DNA of 64,000 nt. It comes from Enoplolaimus lenunculus (taxonomy: Eukaryota; Nematoda; Enoplea; Enoplida; Thoracostomopsidae). This document shows positions 40,513-50,749 of the stretch, one piece after another; positions within the stretch are counted from its first letter, which is position 1, and each line of letters starts with the position of its first letter. The notes under the pieces are model-generated. The model had not been told where the DNA came from and searched no databases. It was given only the letters and a program-made list of their open reading frames with translations. The DNA lies in assembly GCA_030248215.1 (NCBI GenBank), contig JASANG010001502.1, forward strand, positions 345,638 to 409,637, read 5' to 3'. A program made the position numbers and the translations under genes.

Positions 40513-42777
40513 TTAATCACTCAAGTCTTTTTGGGCAAAACAATTGGCTACAATACAAATAAACAAGCTAAACTTTAGCATAAGGTCATCTTTGTTAGAT
40601 TCAAGTTTTGAACGCTGTTCGGCACAATAACGAGCAAGATCACGCAATGAAGCAATAACGTCAGCTTCCAATGGTGACTCGAGCACTAACATCAACGCAA
40701 ACAACCAATGAGCACGGGCGGTCGAATACCTAAAACGGATATAAACTCGTTGTGTTCAATGTATATTTCACACAAACTCGGACAAAAATCATATTGGAAT
40801 ATCGGTTTTGTTAATTATTACATCCTGCCTATGAAAGTACCATTTTAGATGGTAAATTACTAGTTGGAACTGAATTTGTTGCATACGTTACGTTATTAAA
40901 CAATATTTAAGCACCTTGCTACAATAATTTAACTTACCTGCTCAGCAAAAGAACGCATTTCAGTTTTAGTGACAATAAACAGAATCATAACATAGCAATA
41001 ATATACCAATTTATGTTAAACCCTACTTATGTCTCTTGCGAGACAGTCTGTCGTTCCCGATGGTAATAAGGAACAAAACAACCAGGCTGTGTTTGCGGTT
41101 TGTTAAGTATCAAACTTAGCTTGAGTTTGACATTGACAACCTAATCAATCCTGTTCTTGTCGGTCTCAAAACGATAAATCAGATTAATACCACTGTTACG
41201 CATAAATAATTCGTAAAAGAGTAAGTAATTCACCCTTTTTCTATGAACCACTCGACATGAAATCCGAAAGCGTCGACAACCTTTGGCTGGGGCATTGCTA
41301 AAACGATATTCAACAACGGTGGTGTGCCCTGATGACAACTCAGTTGTTCTAAATCAGCACGCGTATTCAGGTCTTTATGAGCGACAGGCGAACATTTTTT
41401 GAAACAAAATTGTTGCCAACCGCTTTCGCTTTCGTCCTAAAGTGAATAAAACCCATTAAAGAAAAAAAGAACTAAAGAAAAAAAAGAACACTGATCGAAG
41501 ACCCAAAAAGAACCAAATCGCTCCGGTAATTCAACGTCACTAATCTCTATACAAAGCATGCTTGTGAATGAGTAGAAATCAGCTATTAACGTGGCGTATT
41601 TTAACTGGCACATTTTGATTTGAAACCGCTGAAAAGCCAATGGTTTAATCAAAGTGTTCCCGTCTGTTAACTAGGTAAAACGATACGGCCTATGTATAGA
41701 ACAGGGCCGGATCGTTTTCAGAGGGGCTATAATTTAGTCAGTTTAAGCTTTAGACTAATTTTTTACTTAGACTTAGGCTTATGCTTAGGAATAGGCTCAT
41801 CCATACGCTTAGGCTTAGGAATATGCTTCTGCTACTGTTCCGGCCCTGTTCTATGGATGGGCCAACGATACCATGCAGAAAGTGAATTCAAATTATAGAG
41901 AACATAAGAGTTAGAGCATATGGTTAGACTTTAAATTATAAGAGAGACTACGTACAAAACCTATTAAAATCGAAGTGAAAACTATGTTAACTTCACAACA
42001 ATTATACACACAAAACGAACACGACTTACTTCAGGAAATAGTATATTCGGTAGCAGATCCGACTGTTTTAAATGCTCTCTTGTGTCTATTATACGTTGCT
42101 GAAGCTTTGTAAAGTCGGCGATTTGACGTTTTTGCCAACTAACAGGAGGACGCATTGAGTCGCAGCACTTTGAAATGGGGATATCAAACGCTGAAAAATA
42201 TAAAATATCGTTTCAATAAACAACTAAACCACACCAATGTAATTTACAAACTACATGCAAGACAAAAGCAGTTTACGTTATTCTAATCACAACGAATTAC
42301 GAGTGCTTGATTGCTGCATGTCTGAAGAACCATTAAACATTTGCCAGATCGATAAGATGTTGTTACACACCTACTACCAACAATAAGGGTGACACTATAT
42401 CTTCACAGCGCTGTTCGGTAACGTTAAGCCCGTCTGGAGGCGACCGGTGTGCAATAAATTCTATGCGAACAGCTGTCCGACACCTGCAAACCAATGTAAA
42501 AAATGGAATTTATTTGGCTAAGGCAGCTGAATAGCATCCTTTAACAAGCTTACATGCAATCGTTATCGTTTGCTTAAGAGCGTTTACCTTCCACAGATAC
42601 AGTTTGCATTGCTTCATACATAGTATAGTCTGCGTCTGATATTTTGACGGGTTGCTCAACTTCACGCTGCGCAACAACTTGCTGCAAATAATGACACCCA
42701 GACATCGGCGCTTCATCGATGCGAATCGGATTTTTCGATTTCTTCGCGCGTTGGAACCAAATAGCTTGCTGATCCAT
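40513..42777 (-). CDS. GEMIN2: Gem-associated protein 2 (SMN complex), four exons
   Basis: This complete 256-residue model encodes the SMN-binding core subunit that holds Sm proteins during snRNP assembly, in cytoplasm and nuclear gems. Exons are 42777-42588, 42190-42030, 41436-41234 and 40729-40513, with phases 1, 0 and 2 agreeing. Exon 1 starts MDQQAIWFQRAKKSKN and has the SGCHYLQQVVAQRE segment (family: P-YL--V--EA). Exon 2 has PPVSWQKRQIADFTKLQQRI, matching the family's SPTLQWQQQQVAQFS. Exon 3 has ESGWQQFCF (family EEGWKKFCLG) and GTPPLLNIVLAM (family GFPPLLSIVSRM). Exon 4 has HWLFALMLVLESPLEADV and SNKDDLMLKFSLFICIVAN, ending CFAQKDLSD, like the family's [26 protein letters not shown]. 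Length is slightly below the ~280 of vertebrates. A TTTTTAG acceptor-like site 58 bp before the ATG may mark a 5' exon or trans-splice site. Confidence 0.92.
41687..41863. mobile_element. MITE, family A (in Gemin2 intron 2)
   Basis: GGCCTATGTATAGAACAGGG at the left and CCCTGTTCTATGGATGGGCC at the right, with a TTAGGC core. Confidence 0.85.
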
Positions 42778-42852
42778 GTTATTGTAGTTTTATTGGTAGT
42801 GAAACCAGTATTTTATAAGACGATTATGTAATTATCTAAAAACAGTGCTGGG

Positions 42853-43285
42853 ACGATCACAACAACTACTGGAATGCAAACTGCTTTTGATTGTGGGATT
42901 GTATAGACCAAACAGGTGCTGGAATACAAAGTGTTTGTGATTGGTTGTTCAAGTTTGTCTGTGTACGAGAAACCTGACATGCACAGTTATTGGCCTTCAC
43001 ACTATTTGCAAATTATAAATTAAACAAGGTTTATGTTGTATACAAACGAAGTTATGTGAGCGTGTTCCGTAATGTTTAAGCGAATACAACGTTACGTGGA
43101 TAATGCTGTTTTTATTTCTATTGTTTTGACTAGCCAATGAAATTGCGCCTCTGTAATCCTTCACTTCATATACCTTGTTTAAGTTGTAGTTTGCAAATAT
43201 GAAGGCAAATGATTACCGTTCAAGTCAGTTTTCTCGAATATAGTCAAACCTGAACAACCAATCAAAATCAGTTTGCATTCCAGGA
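42853..43285. mobile_element. Foldback element directly upstream of Gemin2
   Basis: ACTACTGGAATGCAAACTG at the left reappears as CAGTTTGCATTCCAGGAGT at the right. An inner pair, GTGATTGGTTGTTCA and TGAACAACCAATCA, supports one large hairpin-forming element. It begins about 75 bp upstream of the Gemin2 start codon, so it must overlap the promoter region. Confidence 0.7.
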
Positions 43286-43508
43286 GTTGGGTGGGCTGCG
43301 CCAAATAGCAATTGTCATTTGGGACGTTCCAGTTGCCAACTATGGTGCAAATAGCTGTTTGAGGAACGACATATATAACTTATTGATCCAAGATTTAATA
43401 CTAGTATCAGGATTACACTGTTGCAACAACCACCCGTTTCCAGTAAAAATGTGTGTCCGTTTCCGTTATTTTGTTCTTTATCTTCAAAATTAGTTATAAA
43501 TCACGTTA

Positions 43509-43570
43509 ATATGTCGCCATGTTTGCTACACATATGCTAATATGTCGCCATGTTTGCTACACATATGCTA
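43509..43570. repeat. 31 bp unit, two tandem copies
   Basis: AATATGTCGCCATGTTTGCT plus ACACATATGCT, twice in a row without change. Confidence 0.85.
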
Positions 43571-43814
43571 CAATAGTTCGAAATGAAATAAGTAACGAAA
43601 TTCATCCAAAACCTTAAAAATTTCGAGGCATCCGTCATTTAACATTCCTGAAAGATCGGAACATTTTTGAAACTTTTATACTTAATATTCGTTTCCGTTA
43701 TATTCCACAAATGCATTTTTTAATCCAACGACAGTTTTTGCAAAATCGAAAATGTTCGCGTAGGGAAGCGGCAAATAGTATATAAGGTCCGCTGTTCGCT
43801 AAACAAATTAGGAC

Positions 43815-43900
43815 AATCTATAGAACAAAGTACATTCCTTATTCTAAGCGTAAGAATGCGCTTACACGTAAGCCTAGCTAAAAATAGTCTACCGCTGTAT
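43815..43900. mobile_element. Degenerate family A fragment
   Basis: CAATCTATAGAACAAAG, AAGCGTAAGAATGCGC and ACGTAAGCCTAGC are decayed A words. A family E-like end with AGGGTGTAATCGGATATCCG follows at about 43918. Confidence 0.45.
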
Positions 43901-44142
43901 TTGTAAGTTTATATTGAAGGGTGTAATCGGATATCCGCTTCCGTTAAGAAATCCGTGTCCGGTTCCGTTATACAAACAACGTAGAGAGAGATAAACCTTT
44001 ACTATCCAATATTAAACACAATAAACTAGATCCTGAAATACATTACATCTTCAAATTGTTGACTCCAATATATTACTTACACCACATTATCCGTTGCTTA
44101 AATCCTATGAACAGAAACACCAGCCCATTCCACTCATTAGAG

Positions 44143-44952
44143 TCAATTCGACAACCGAAAACCCATGACATTATCACTGCGAGCTATAATACTTTCGAAG
44201 ACATTAAAGAAAGTACACGAATACAAACGTATTCTAAGACGACACAATGAGCGGAAAACATTCTTCCTAAAAATATCCATGGGATCACAGTAAGTTTGAT
44301 CAAAATTCAACTTACATCTCGCTTTCCATATTGCATATTGCGCATGCTGAATAACAAAGTTGAAAACAGCTTGTGTGTTTCCATTCCCTATTTTACGCCC
44401 CAAAATTAGATCTGTCAAGCCTAAGTGCTCTACGGTAGCAATTCGTTTTAACATGGGTGTAATCTCAGAGTAAAAATTGTAGGCACGAGGACAAAGTACG
44501 AAAACATGAAAATTATCTTCAATAACATCGATATTTTGACCGGCACAATATAAACACATATTTGTAATATCTGTAAATTTTGATAGTCTGTCGTTTGTGA
44601 ACAGACGACGGTGCCGCAGTTTGTAGTGTAGGTCTCGAACGTTCCCGTCAACATACTTTGCTTTAGCCCATTCCCAAGATTTATTTACAACAGAAATTTC
44701 AATACCTAATTTTTCGGACCACGAAGCATTTACGGAAACCATATTTTGCTTATATTTTTCCTCCACCCACATCGCGTACAAAAGCTTTGGGTACAATTTT
44801 TTCATTAAGAATTTCTTTCCGAAAATCCAGGAGAACTCATTTTCTCGTCGAAATTCCGCTTCTATGACAGCAAGGCGAATTTCCTTATAAAAGTTTGGAA
44901 CATGCACCAATTTTACCTGTACGTGTGTATTTCGCAATTCTTCGTTACAGAT
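44143..44952 (-). mobile_element. Non-LTR retrotransposon ORF2, C-terminal fragment
   Basis: An open frame of about 270 codons, far longer than chance in this AT-rich DNA, ends with TGA at 44143-44145. It has no plausible ATG start: the frame is simply open from a stop codon at about 44953, as expected of a 5'-truncated LINE copy. Near its middle lie the metal-binding residues CLYCAGQN and, 20 residues on, HVFVLC, the C-x2-C ... H-x4-C pattern of the zinc-binding domain downstream of reverse transcriptase in L1/Tx1-type elements. Trp- and Tyr-rich blocks (WEWAKAKY, YKLRHRRLFTNDRL) fit the same region. No reverse transcriptase or endonuclease domain remains and no clear poly(A) tail follows. 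It may be domesticated, but a dead copy with an intact frame is more likely. Confidence 0.75.
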
Positions 44953-45533
44953 ACAGCATCAAATGAGAGTTGGCAAAAACATAAAATTTCTTTGAAACTT
45001 TAATAATTCAATATCAATTTTCCGTTGCCATTTTGACGACTACCCGTTTCTGTTATTTTTATATACTACCCGTTAACATCCTGTTATATTGCCATGCGGT
45101 AGGTTTATGGTACGAAAAGCTAGAACTTATGCCCAGCGCCTTCAACAGCCTGAACTGGTTGTTAAGAATTGACCGCATGAACAATAACAAACTGGTGAAT
45201 TACCGCTCTTAGCAAATACAGATAGGAGAGCGCATGAAACTTTATTTTCCTGATAACGAATAACACACAAGTATAAAACATACTACAACGGCCGGGGCTA
45301 CGATGTTTCTATTACTAAAAGTCCTTAGAAAATTAATTAACCATATGAAAAAGCCCAAAATAATTATGTGTAAAACAATATAATATCAAGCGAAAGTTCA
45401 CGCATAACTGGCCGAGAGCGGACTTTTGATATAAATGACGTGAAATAAAAAACTTTACTCTTCAAAAAATGAAACGAACTATGTACGTCACCACATAAAT
45501 GAAATCAGCAGACCAGTTTTTGAAGCCAATTGT

Positions 45534-45602
45534 GGTCCATGTATAGAACAGGGCCAAACAGTAGTATAATCATATTCCTCAGCCTAAGCGTAAGGATGAG
45601 TC
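45534..45602. mobile_element. Family A MITE, left-end fragment
   Basis: GGTCCATGTATAGAACAGGG, CAGTAGTATAATCATATTCC and one GCCTAA unit; truncated. Confidence 0.6.
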
Positions 45603-45867
45603 TGTATGTTATCAACAAACTCATTTTACCAACAGTGAGTTTTGTTTCGCGTAATCTTTTCTACTTTCAACCGGTACCCCTAAATGATACAAAAATAAAC
45701 ACAGCATTAAAACAAAACCATTAAAAACGAATCAAGAAATGTACTAAGTGATAACGTGAAGTATTTTTCTAATATAGAAAACGAAAATTGAAACTTCCAT
45801 CTTACATAGGACGCGTTTTGCAGAACAGTACAAGGATAAACGGTAAACATATAACATGGCTACAAAT

Positions 45868-45990
45868 AACACCATGCGACCGGATGTCACAAAATACTGG
45901 CCTGGATGCCATAACCGTATAAGAGCCAGCGATTTCCAGTAAATTCGCTCCAGCAAAACCGAAGGTGAATATCCGGTCGCACTCGAAAGC
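45868..45990. mobile_element. Small inverted-repeat element
   Basis: ATGCGACCGGATGTCAC at the left mirrors GTGAATATCCGGTCGCACTC at the right. The right end resembles words at about 3000 (AACGAATATCCGGTCACTC) and 39950, so this is probably another dispersed family related to E. Confidence 0.55.
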
Positions 45991-45999
45991 AAAACAAAA

Positions 46000-47046
46000 T
46001 GATACTATAAACTATACAGACAAAGAACAACTTTTCGATTAATGGAATGCACGTTTCGTTCATATTTTATGTATTTTAAACATTACATTATGCGTAAACA
46101 GACCAGAAGACAGTACATTCAGTAAACGTTTAACTCAGAATTGAATTGACGTCGAGGCACGTAGTGTTTTATATTTTTCCCTCCATATAAGAATAAAGAC
46201 ATGGTATAATTGCAACTTCTGTGCTCCATGTGTGCAATTTGCTAATATCTAGCGAGGCTTATATGCGAAAATCTTTTGTGTTATTTCAGATTGTACAAAT
46301 TTGATTCGGTTCGGCAAATTTGAATGAAAATGTTCCATCGCTTTTATCATCGTCTAATACTTTGACTTTAAAACAAAAATCAAGCTTGTTCCTTGCAAAA
46401 TCATTTACTGAGAAGCAAACGACTATGAATTTAAAAAATTGATTCCCCATTTTAATATTACGATTGCGTTTTGAATATAGTACAACAACCCATCCATGTC
46501 TAGTTTACACAACACAACAACCTGATACAATTATAGTAACGCCGACTGCAAATCACTGTACCATTTTTATGCATCTTTGGCGGTTACCTAGAAAACGTTT
46601 TAATTGCATTACAGGTGATATTATATCTATTTACTAAGCATGTACAACCGGAAATCCGGATCCGGCAAAAAATCGACATCCGCATCTGCTATTGTACATA
46701 GCTTGATATTTGTTTAAAAGCATAACATAAAGCCTAATTAGTACCAACTCTTAATAAACAAAATTACAACATATTATGTTATAACAATTTGTGCTAAATC
46801 AGCATGATTAAATTAACTGTTCGTTGAAATGTGCATTTCTAAGAACAGAGCGGATGTTTGCACGAAATCTGAAAGTAGTTGCAACTCAACTATTGACGAA
46901 TTTGCAATAAAATAACAAATATTTTGAGTTCGCACTACAAAACGAAGGAAATACAATGCATTGTACTTTAATGAACCCGATAACTAAAATACACGGAACG
47001 TACTTTTGGCAGCAGGAAGTGCACATATAGAAAGGTTGACCTGGCT
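46000..47046. other. Intergenic, mostly featureless
   Basis: The stretch is AT-rich. A short E-like fragment (GTACAACCGGAAATCCGG, about 46640-46700) is the only recognisable piece. No exon was found. Confidence 0.4.
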
Positions 47047-49874
47047 TTAGCAACTTCGCAATGTTGGCTTATCGCATCCAGACGCTTTTTCGGAAGCGAC
47101 TGCTGAAATATCAACAGATGCTTGTGCAGGTATTCCACGTGAACTGTTTTCTGGCAGTTTTGCGCGTTTAGAATCCCGACTGATGAATAAACTTCTTTTG
47201 CGGTTGGGATAGTACTCTAAAAATAGAAAAAAGAAAAACTATATGTCAGATATATAATAGGAATGAAAATCACGAGCACTTTTAAACTAGAACTTTGAAA
47301 AACTCGTGCAGTCGCAACAGAATTGCAATTATTGAGCACATCACAAATGGAGATCAGTATAATTTAGTTCTACCACCAAAGATGGGTGGTCTCCGGTCTC
47401 GGTCAAAAAAGTAAGACATACCGAGATGGAGACTTACTGAGACCGAGAGTTTTGGACTCCGTTTCTGTCAATTTTTAGCCGTTATAGAAATAAAAATCTT
47501 TCTTAAACAAGGTTTGAATATTTTTTACGCTTACACAAACGCAACGATTGAAAACTTTCACGACAAAACTATCACACATATAATGAACTTAAGCGGATTA
47601 TATACGACCGTCAATGCCCCGCCCGTCAATGCCAATATTGATGAAAACATTACTTTGTGATCAACTCTGTAAATAGCTCGTTCACTTTGCTTGCGTGGTG
47701 TTATTTTGCTTACTTGTTTACTTCCCAACTCCCATGGTTAAGCAGAAGCGTAAACTAAGCCTACGCCATACATGTTATTATGTAATTAAAATAATCACTT
47801 TGGGGGGGGGGGGAACTTGAGCCTTCTATTAAGTCATACTGTAGATGGAAGTAAACAACTATTCAATTTTAAGTGTTTGACGAATATAAATATAGTTCAA
47901 AATACAAACCAAACATTGCTGCGTCGTTTCTTCAACTCAAACTATCTCAGCTAATAGCAATTACCTCTGAACGCTGAGCAGAAAAAAAAAACATCGCAAA
48001 TTCCTGATGTGATTAAATTCGGTGTTTTAGTCTAGCTTTTCACCTAGTTGCAAAACCATATTCCACATTCCCGAAATCATATTCCTCGGGCAGGGTGCAA
48101 GTGGAATTCTTGTTCCGGCATTATTTCTCCTTCCGGCTCCGTTAACTTTTTACCGGAATTAAAAATTCCGTAAGTGTTAAATTTTGGTTGTTTTATGATT
48201 TTCTAATCGTTAAGAAACCATTATTAAAGCCTGTTGTTAATTAGGGACGATAAAAATGAAACCGATTTAATTAGTATAGATAGTACATAAACTTTAATAA
48301 CCGCAGAAAGTAAATTATCATAGGTAGATTTTGCGTCCGTGCATAAGGAGAATCTAAAGTCCAAAACTTTTCTGCTGGAATCAAAAACAACTGTATTTAA
48401 AAAATTCCCTACGTACTTGTTAATTGCTGCTGCTTCAAACCGTTCGCGCTTTTACATCGTCGCGATCTCAGATCAGTGATTTTTTCAATTCCACCATCCA
48501 AAAGGTCTGGCTTAAATATAACATCGAAAATTAACTGTACGCGTATTTCAATAAAAACCGATCCTCCAATCCTTGATACATAACTTATTATTTCGTTACA
48601 CAAGGGTTTATGAATAAACTGCGTTTCTCGTAATGGCTAGTTCTGTTATCCTGTGCAAAAGTCACTGCGACATTCTTTACTGCATGCTAATAGTATGCAA
48701 CCTGAATTCCAATTTATTTTTAATCGCTTCTATCTAGTATGTATTATATACTTGCAATTAAGTGCGAAATTTAACAGCTATTCTGTTACGTTTCATAACA
48801 ACAACTGCTTATATCAATTCTTTGCGCTTATTAGGTACTTATACAGACATGGAAATTATCATAGAGGCATGCATACCATGAAGGCTAAAGTAGATATATA
48901 GATCAAGCGTACGCACACTAATTACATATTTTTAAAACTATGTATGTAAAAACGTATGGACTCTGAAAATTGCCTGTTCTGATTTTCGACGCATGTACGT
49001 AATTCAGTTCCGTTTTCCTCCTTGACTGCTAGCACTTCATATAACATTTCATATATACCTTTACCTTACCATGTATTTTAATACTATGAGCACCAGGGAT
49101 CTCCCGTCTCGGTTAAAAACCGAGACCGGCCATGAAGTCTCGGCCTCGCTCAATTTTGGTTATCGCCGGAAAAATTAAAATTTTCAAAAACTATTTTTAA
49201 TGCTTTTTGTACTTTTTGTGTTTTTCATATAATTTTTCGTTTTTTCAGAATATCTGCTGATAATTGTTGCGTAACTATAGAAAGTAATAGATTCACTGCG
49301 AAATTTTATTAGTCGGGCATCACGTCTTCCACAATACAGTTATATCTACTGAATTCTCGCCATCTGGTCTCGGTTCCAAACACCGAGACTCAAAAAACCG
49401 AGCCTGAAAGCTGCCAAATTCCGATATTTGTCAAGACAAGACTCCCATCCCTGTTAAACACTTGCAGAATAAATATGTACATTTCAAGTTTTGAAAATAT
49501 TTGGAAGGGAAGCGCATACGCAATATATACGACCAAGAACTTACGTCAGAATAGATACCGGGATCATATTCGTCAGATTCAAAGGTCTTGTAATGTGCCC
49601 GGTTAGTACTATAAAACTCAGGCACTGACGATGATGGCACAACGTCCCATTCCCAATTGCTCGATGCGGTATGGCAATCAGAGCTGGTTTTGAAATCAAA
49701 CCCCCATTTTCTCTTCGCAGAATTTAAGTGGCTGTTTTGTTCGGCTTCAAAATACATGCGGCATTTTTCGGCTTCTTCAGGATCTGGACGTCCAAATAAG
49801 CACCGCCTTACGTCAGCGTATTTCTTGCCAGCAGACACTCGCTGCTTCTTTTGAGGTGTCACTGGTACACGCAT
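47047..49874 (-). CDS. CIP/KIP cyclin-dependent kinase inhibitor (p27/p21 type), three exons
   Basis: This is a complete 197-residue model, close to p27 in length (198). Exons are 49874-49545, 48510-48417 and 47216-47047, with phases 0 and 1 agreeing. Exon 1 starts MRVPVTPQKKQRVS and holds the kinase-inhibitory domain: VRRCLFGRPDPEE is the cyclin-binding RxLF motif (RCLFG), KRKWGFDF matches the RKWNFDF that inserts into the kinase, and WEWDVV with SVPEFYSTNR matches EWQEV-LPEFYYRP. Exon 2 is hydrophilic (LLDGGIEKITDLRSRRCKS). Exon 3 has NRKRSLFISRDSKRAKLPE, a likely bipartite nuclear signal as in p27. No clear PCNA-binding QxxM-TDFY or C-terminal QTPKK phospho-degron is visible. It should arrest the cell cycle by binding cyclin-CDK2 in the nucleus. 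The acceptor of exon 2 (ATTTAAG) is the weakest splice site in the model. Confidence 0.9.
47375..47465. mobile_element. GGTCTCGGT-type inverted element, short copy
   Basis: GTGGTCTCCGGTCTCGGTC at the left and ACTGAGACCGAGAG at the right. The larger relative is at 49085-49445. It lies in intron 2 of the kinase-inhibitor gene. Confidence 0.5.
48092..48175. mobile_element. Family E element, left-end fragment
   Basis: AGGGTGCAAGTGGAATTC, TTCCGGCATT and CTTCCGGCTCCG; no right end. Confidence 0.55.
49085..49445. mobile_element. GGTCTCGGT-type inverted-repeat element
   Basis: GGGATCTCCCGTCTCGGTT, then AACCGAGACCGGCC, at the left; CTGGTCTCGGTTCC and CACCGAGACTC, then AGACTCCCATCCCTG, at the right. 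It lies in intron 1 of the kinase-inhibitor gene, 100 bp from the donor of exon 1. Confidence 0.6.
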
Positions 49875-50002
49875 AATTTTATATACCTCTTAGTTAAATT
49901 ATCATATAGCAAAGAAACAAAATCCTGCAAAATTAGAACTATACCTGTCAGTCTAGGTAGAAATCCGAACTTCACACCTCTTTAATAAACAGCTGGGAAA
50001 AC

Positions 50003-50076
50003 GGGTTACGAGTGATTTCGAAGTAGCGACCTTCTGCGTGTCAGGCAGTCGCCGTTACCACTGCGCCACGCAACCC
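50003..50076 (-). pseudogene. tRNA-like sequence (valine-type anticodon arm), probably inactive
   Basis: On the minus strand this is exactly 74 nt. The acceptor arms GGGTTGC and GTAACCC pair over seven positions (one G-T). The anticodon arm has four paired bases around CTGACAC, giving a GAC anticodon within a valine-like context. The T loop TTCGAAA is present, but its stem (GCTAC against TCACT) is mostly unpaired, and the D stem is weak. It also has good A-box-like (TGGCGCAGTGG) and B-box-like sequence. A decayed tRNA gene or the head of a tRNA-derived SINE fits better than a working tRNA. Confidence 0.55.
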
Positions 50077-50283
50077 GCCTATCAAACTGCTTCTATCGTC
50101 GACTATATGCCGACCGCATGCTGCCGGCAAGCATACTACAGTGCATTGTATATATTGCATATGCACTGTGATATGCGGATACATTGATACAAGTAATAGC
50201 CTCATACTAATGCTGCACATCGGTAAAACGTTGATGCATATGTAGTACCTTCATATGCAAAGCGATCAAAACATTGAACCAAG

Positions 50284-50406
50284 GCTATGGTACGACGGTT
50301 TTTAGTTCTGAGTTCTCAGCAGCTGAAAATTTGGGACGCTGTCAGGAGTTTCGAACTCGGTCGACACATTATAAGTCCAGTGCGCTATCCACTGAACCAC
50401 GCCGCC
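50284..50406 (-). mobile_element. tRNA-derived SINE (copy 1 of a pair)
   Basis: Read on the minus strand it starts GGCGGCGTGGTTCAGTGG (A box) and continues with a B box GAGTTCGAAACTC. It then has a tail containing AGCTGCTGAGAACTCAGAAC. The acceptor stem has no 3' partner. It is 283 bp from a second copy in the same orientation. Confidence 0.65.
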
Positions 50407-50566
50407 TTACAATCATCTGCTAAGTTTTACTGTTTTATGCGTTATAAGAACCTCAACATACACGTGCATTTTGGTTCTTCAATGTTTTTACCGCTTCTTT
50501 TTTGGTTCTACCGCGACAGTTTGCCATTACGATCCCATCGCGGTCACCACGTGATAAGTTGTGTAG

Positions 50567-50696
50567 GCTAGGGTACGACGGTTTTTAGTTCTGAGTTCTC
50601 AGCAGCTGAAAATGAGGGACTCTCCCAGTCCCAGGAGGTTTCGAATTCGGTCGACAGGTTATCAGTCCACCGTGCTATCCACTGAGCAACGCCGCC
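50567..50696 (-). mobile_element. tRNA-derived SINE (copy 2 of a pair)
   Basis: It has the same organisation as 50284-50406: GGCGGCGTTGCTCAGTGG at its start, GAATTCGAAACCTCC as B box, and the same tail words. The two copies differ at many positions, so this is not a very recent duplication. Confidence 0.65.
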
Positions 50697-50749
50697 TCGA
50701 AATCAGCTGCCCGGAAATTCTAAGAGCAGCCTGTCAATTCTCGAAGCAC

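Noticed and set aside
40935-40980. A donor-like site with a short coding-like stretch (TKTEMRSFAEQ) in Gemin2 intron 3
   Set aside because: No acceptor precedes it, and Gemin2 exons 3 and 4 already join in phase at a conserved place.
41437-41652. A 71-codon minus-strand frame between Gemin2 exons
   Set aside because: Exons 2 and 3 of Gemin2 join directly in phase with conserved sequence on both sides, so no exon is needed here; this is intronic.
45744-45992. An 82-codon minus-strand frame
   Set aside because: Its first part is translation of a small inverted-repeat element (GCGACCGGAT ends) and the remainder has no recognisable pattern.
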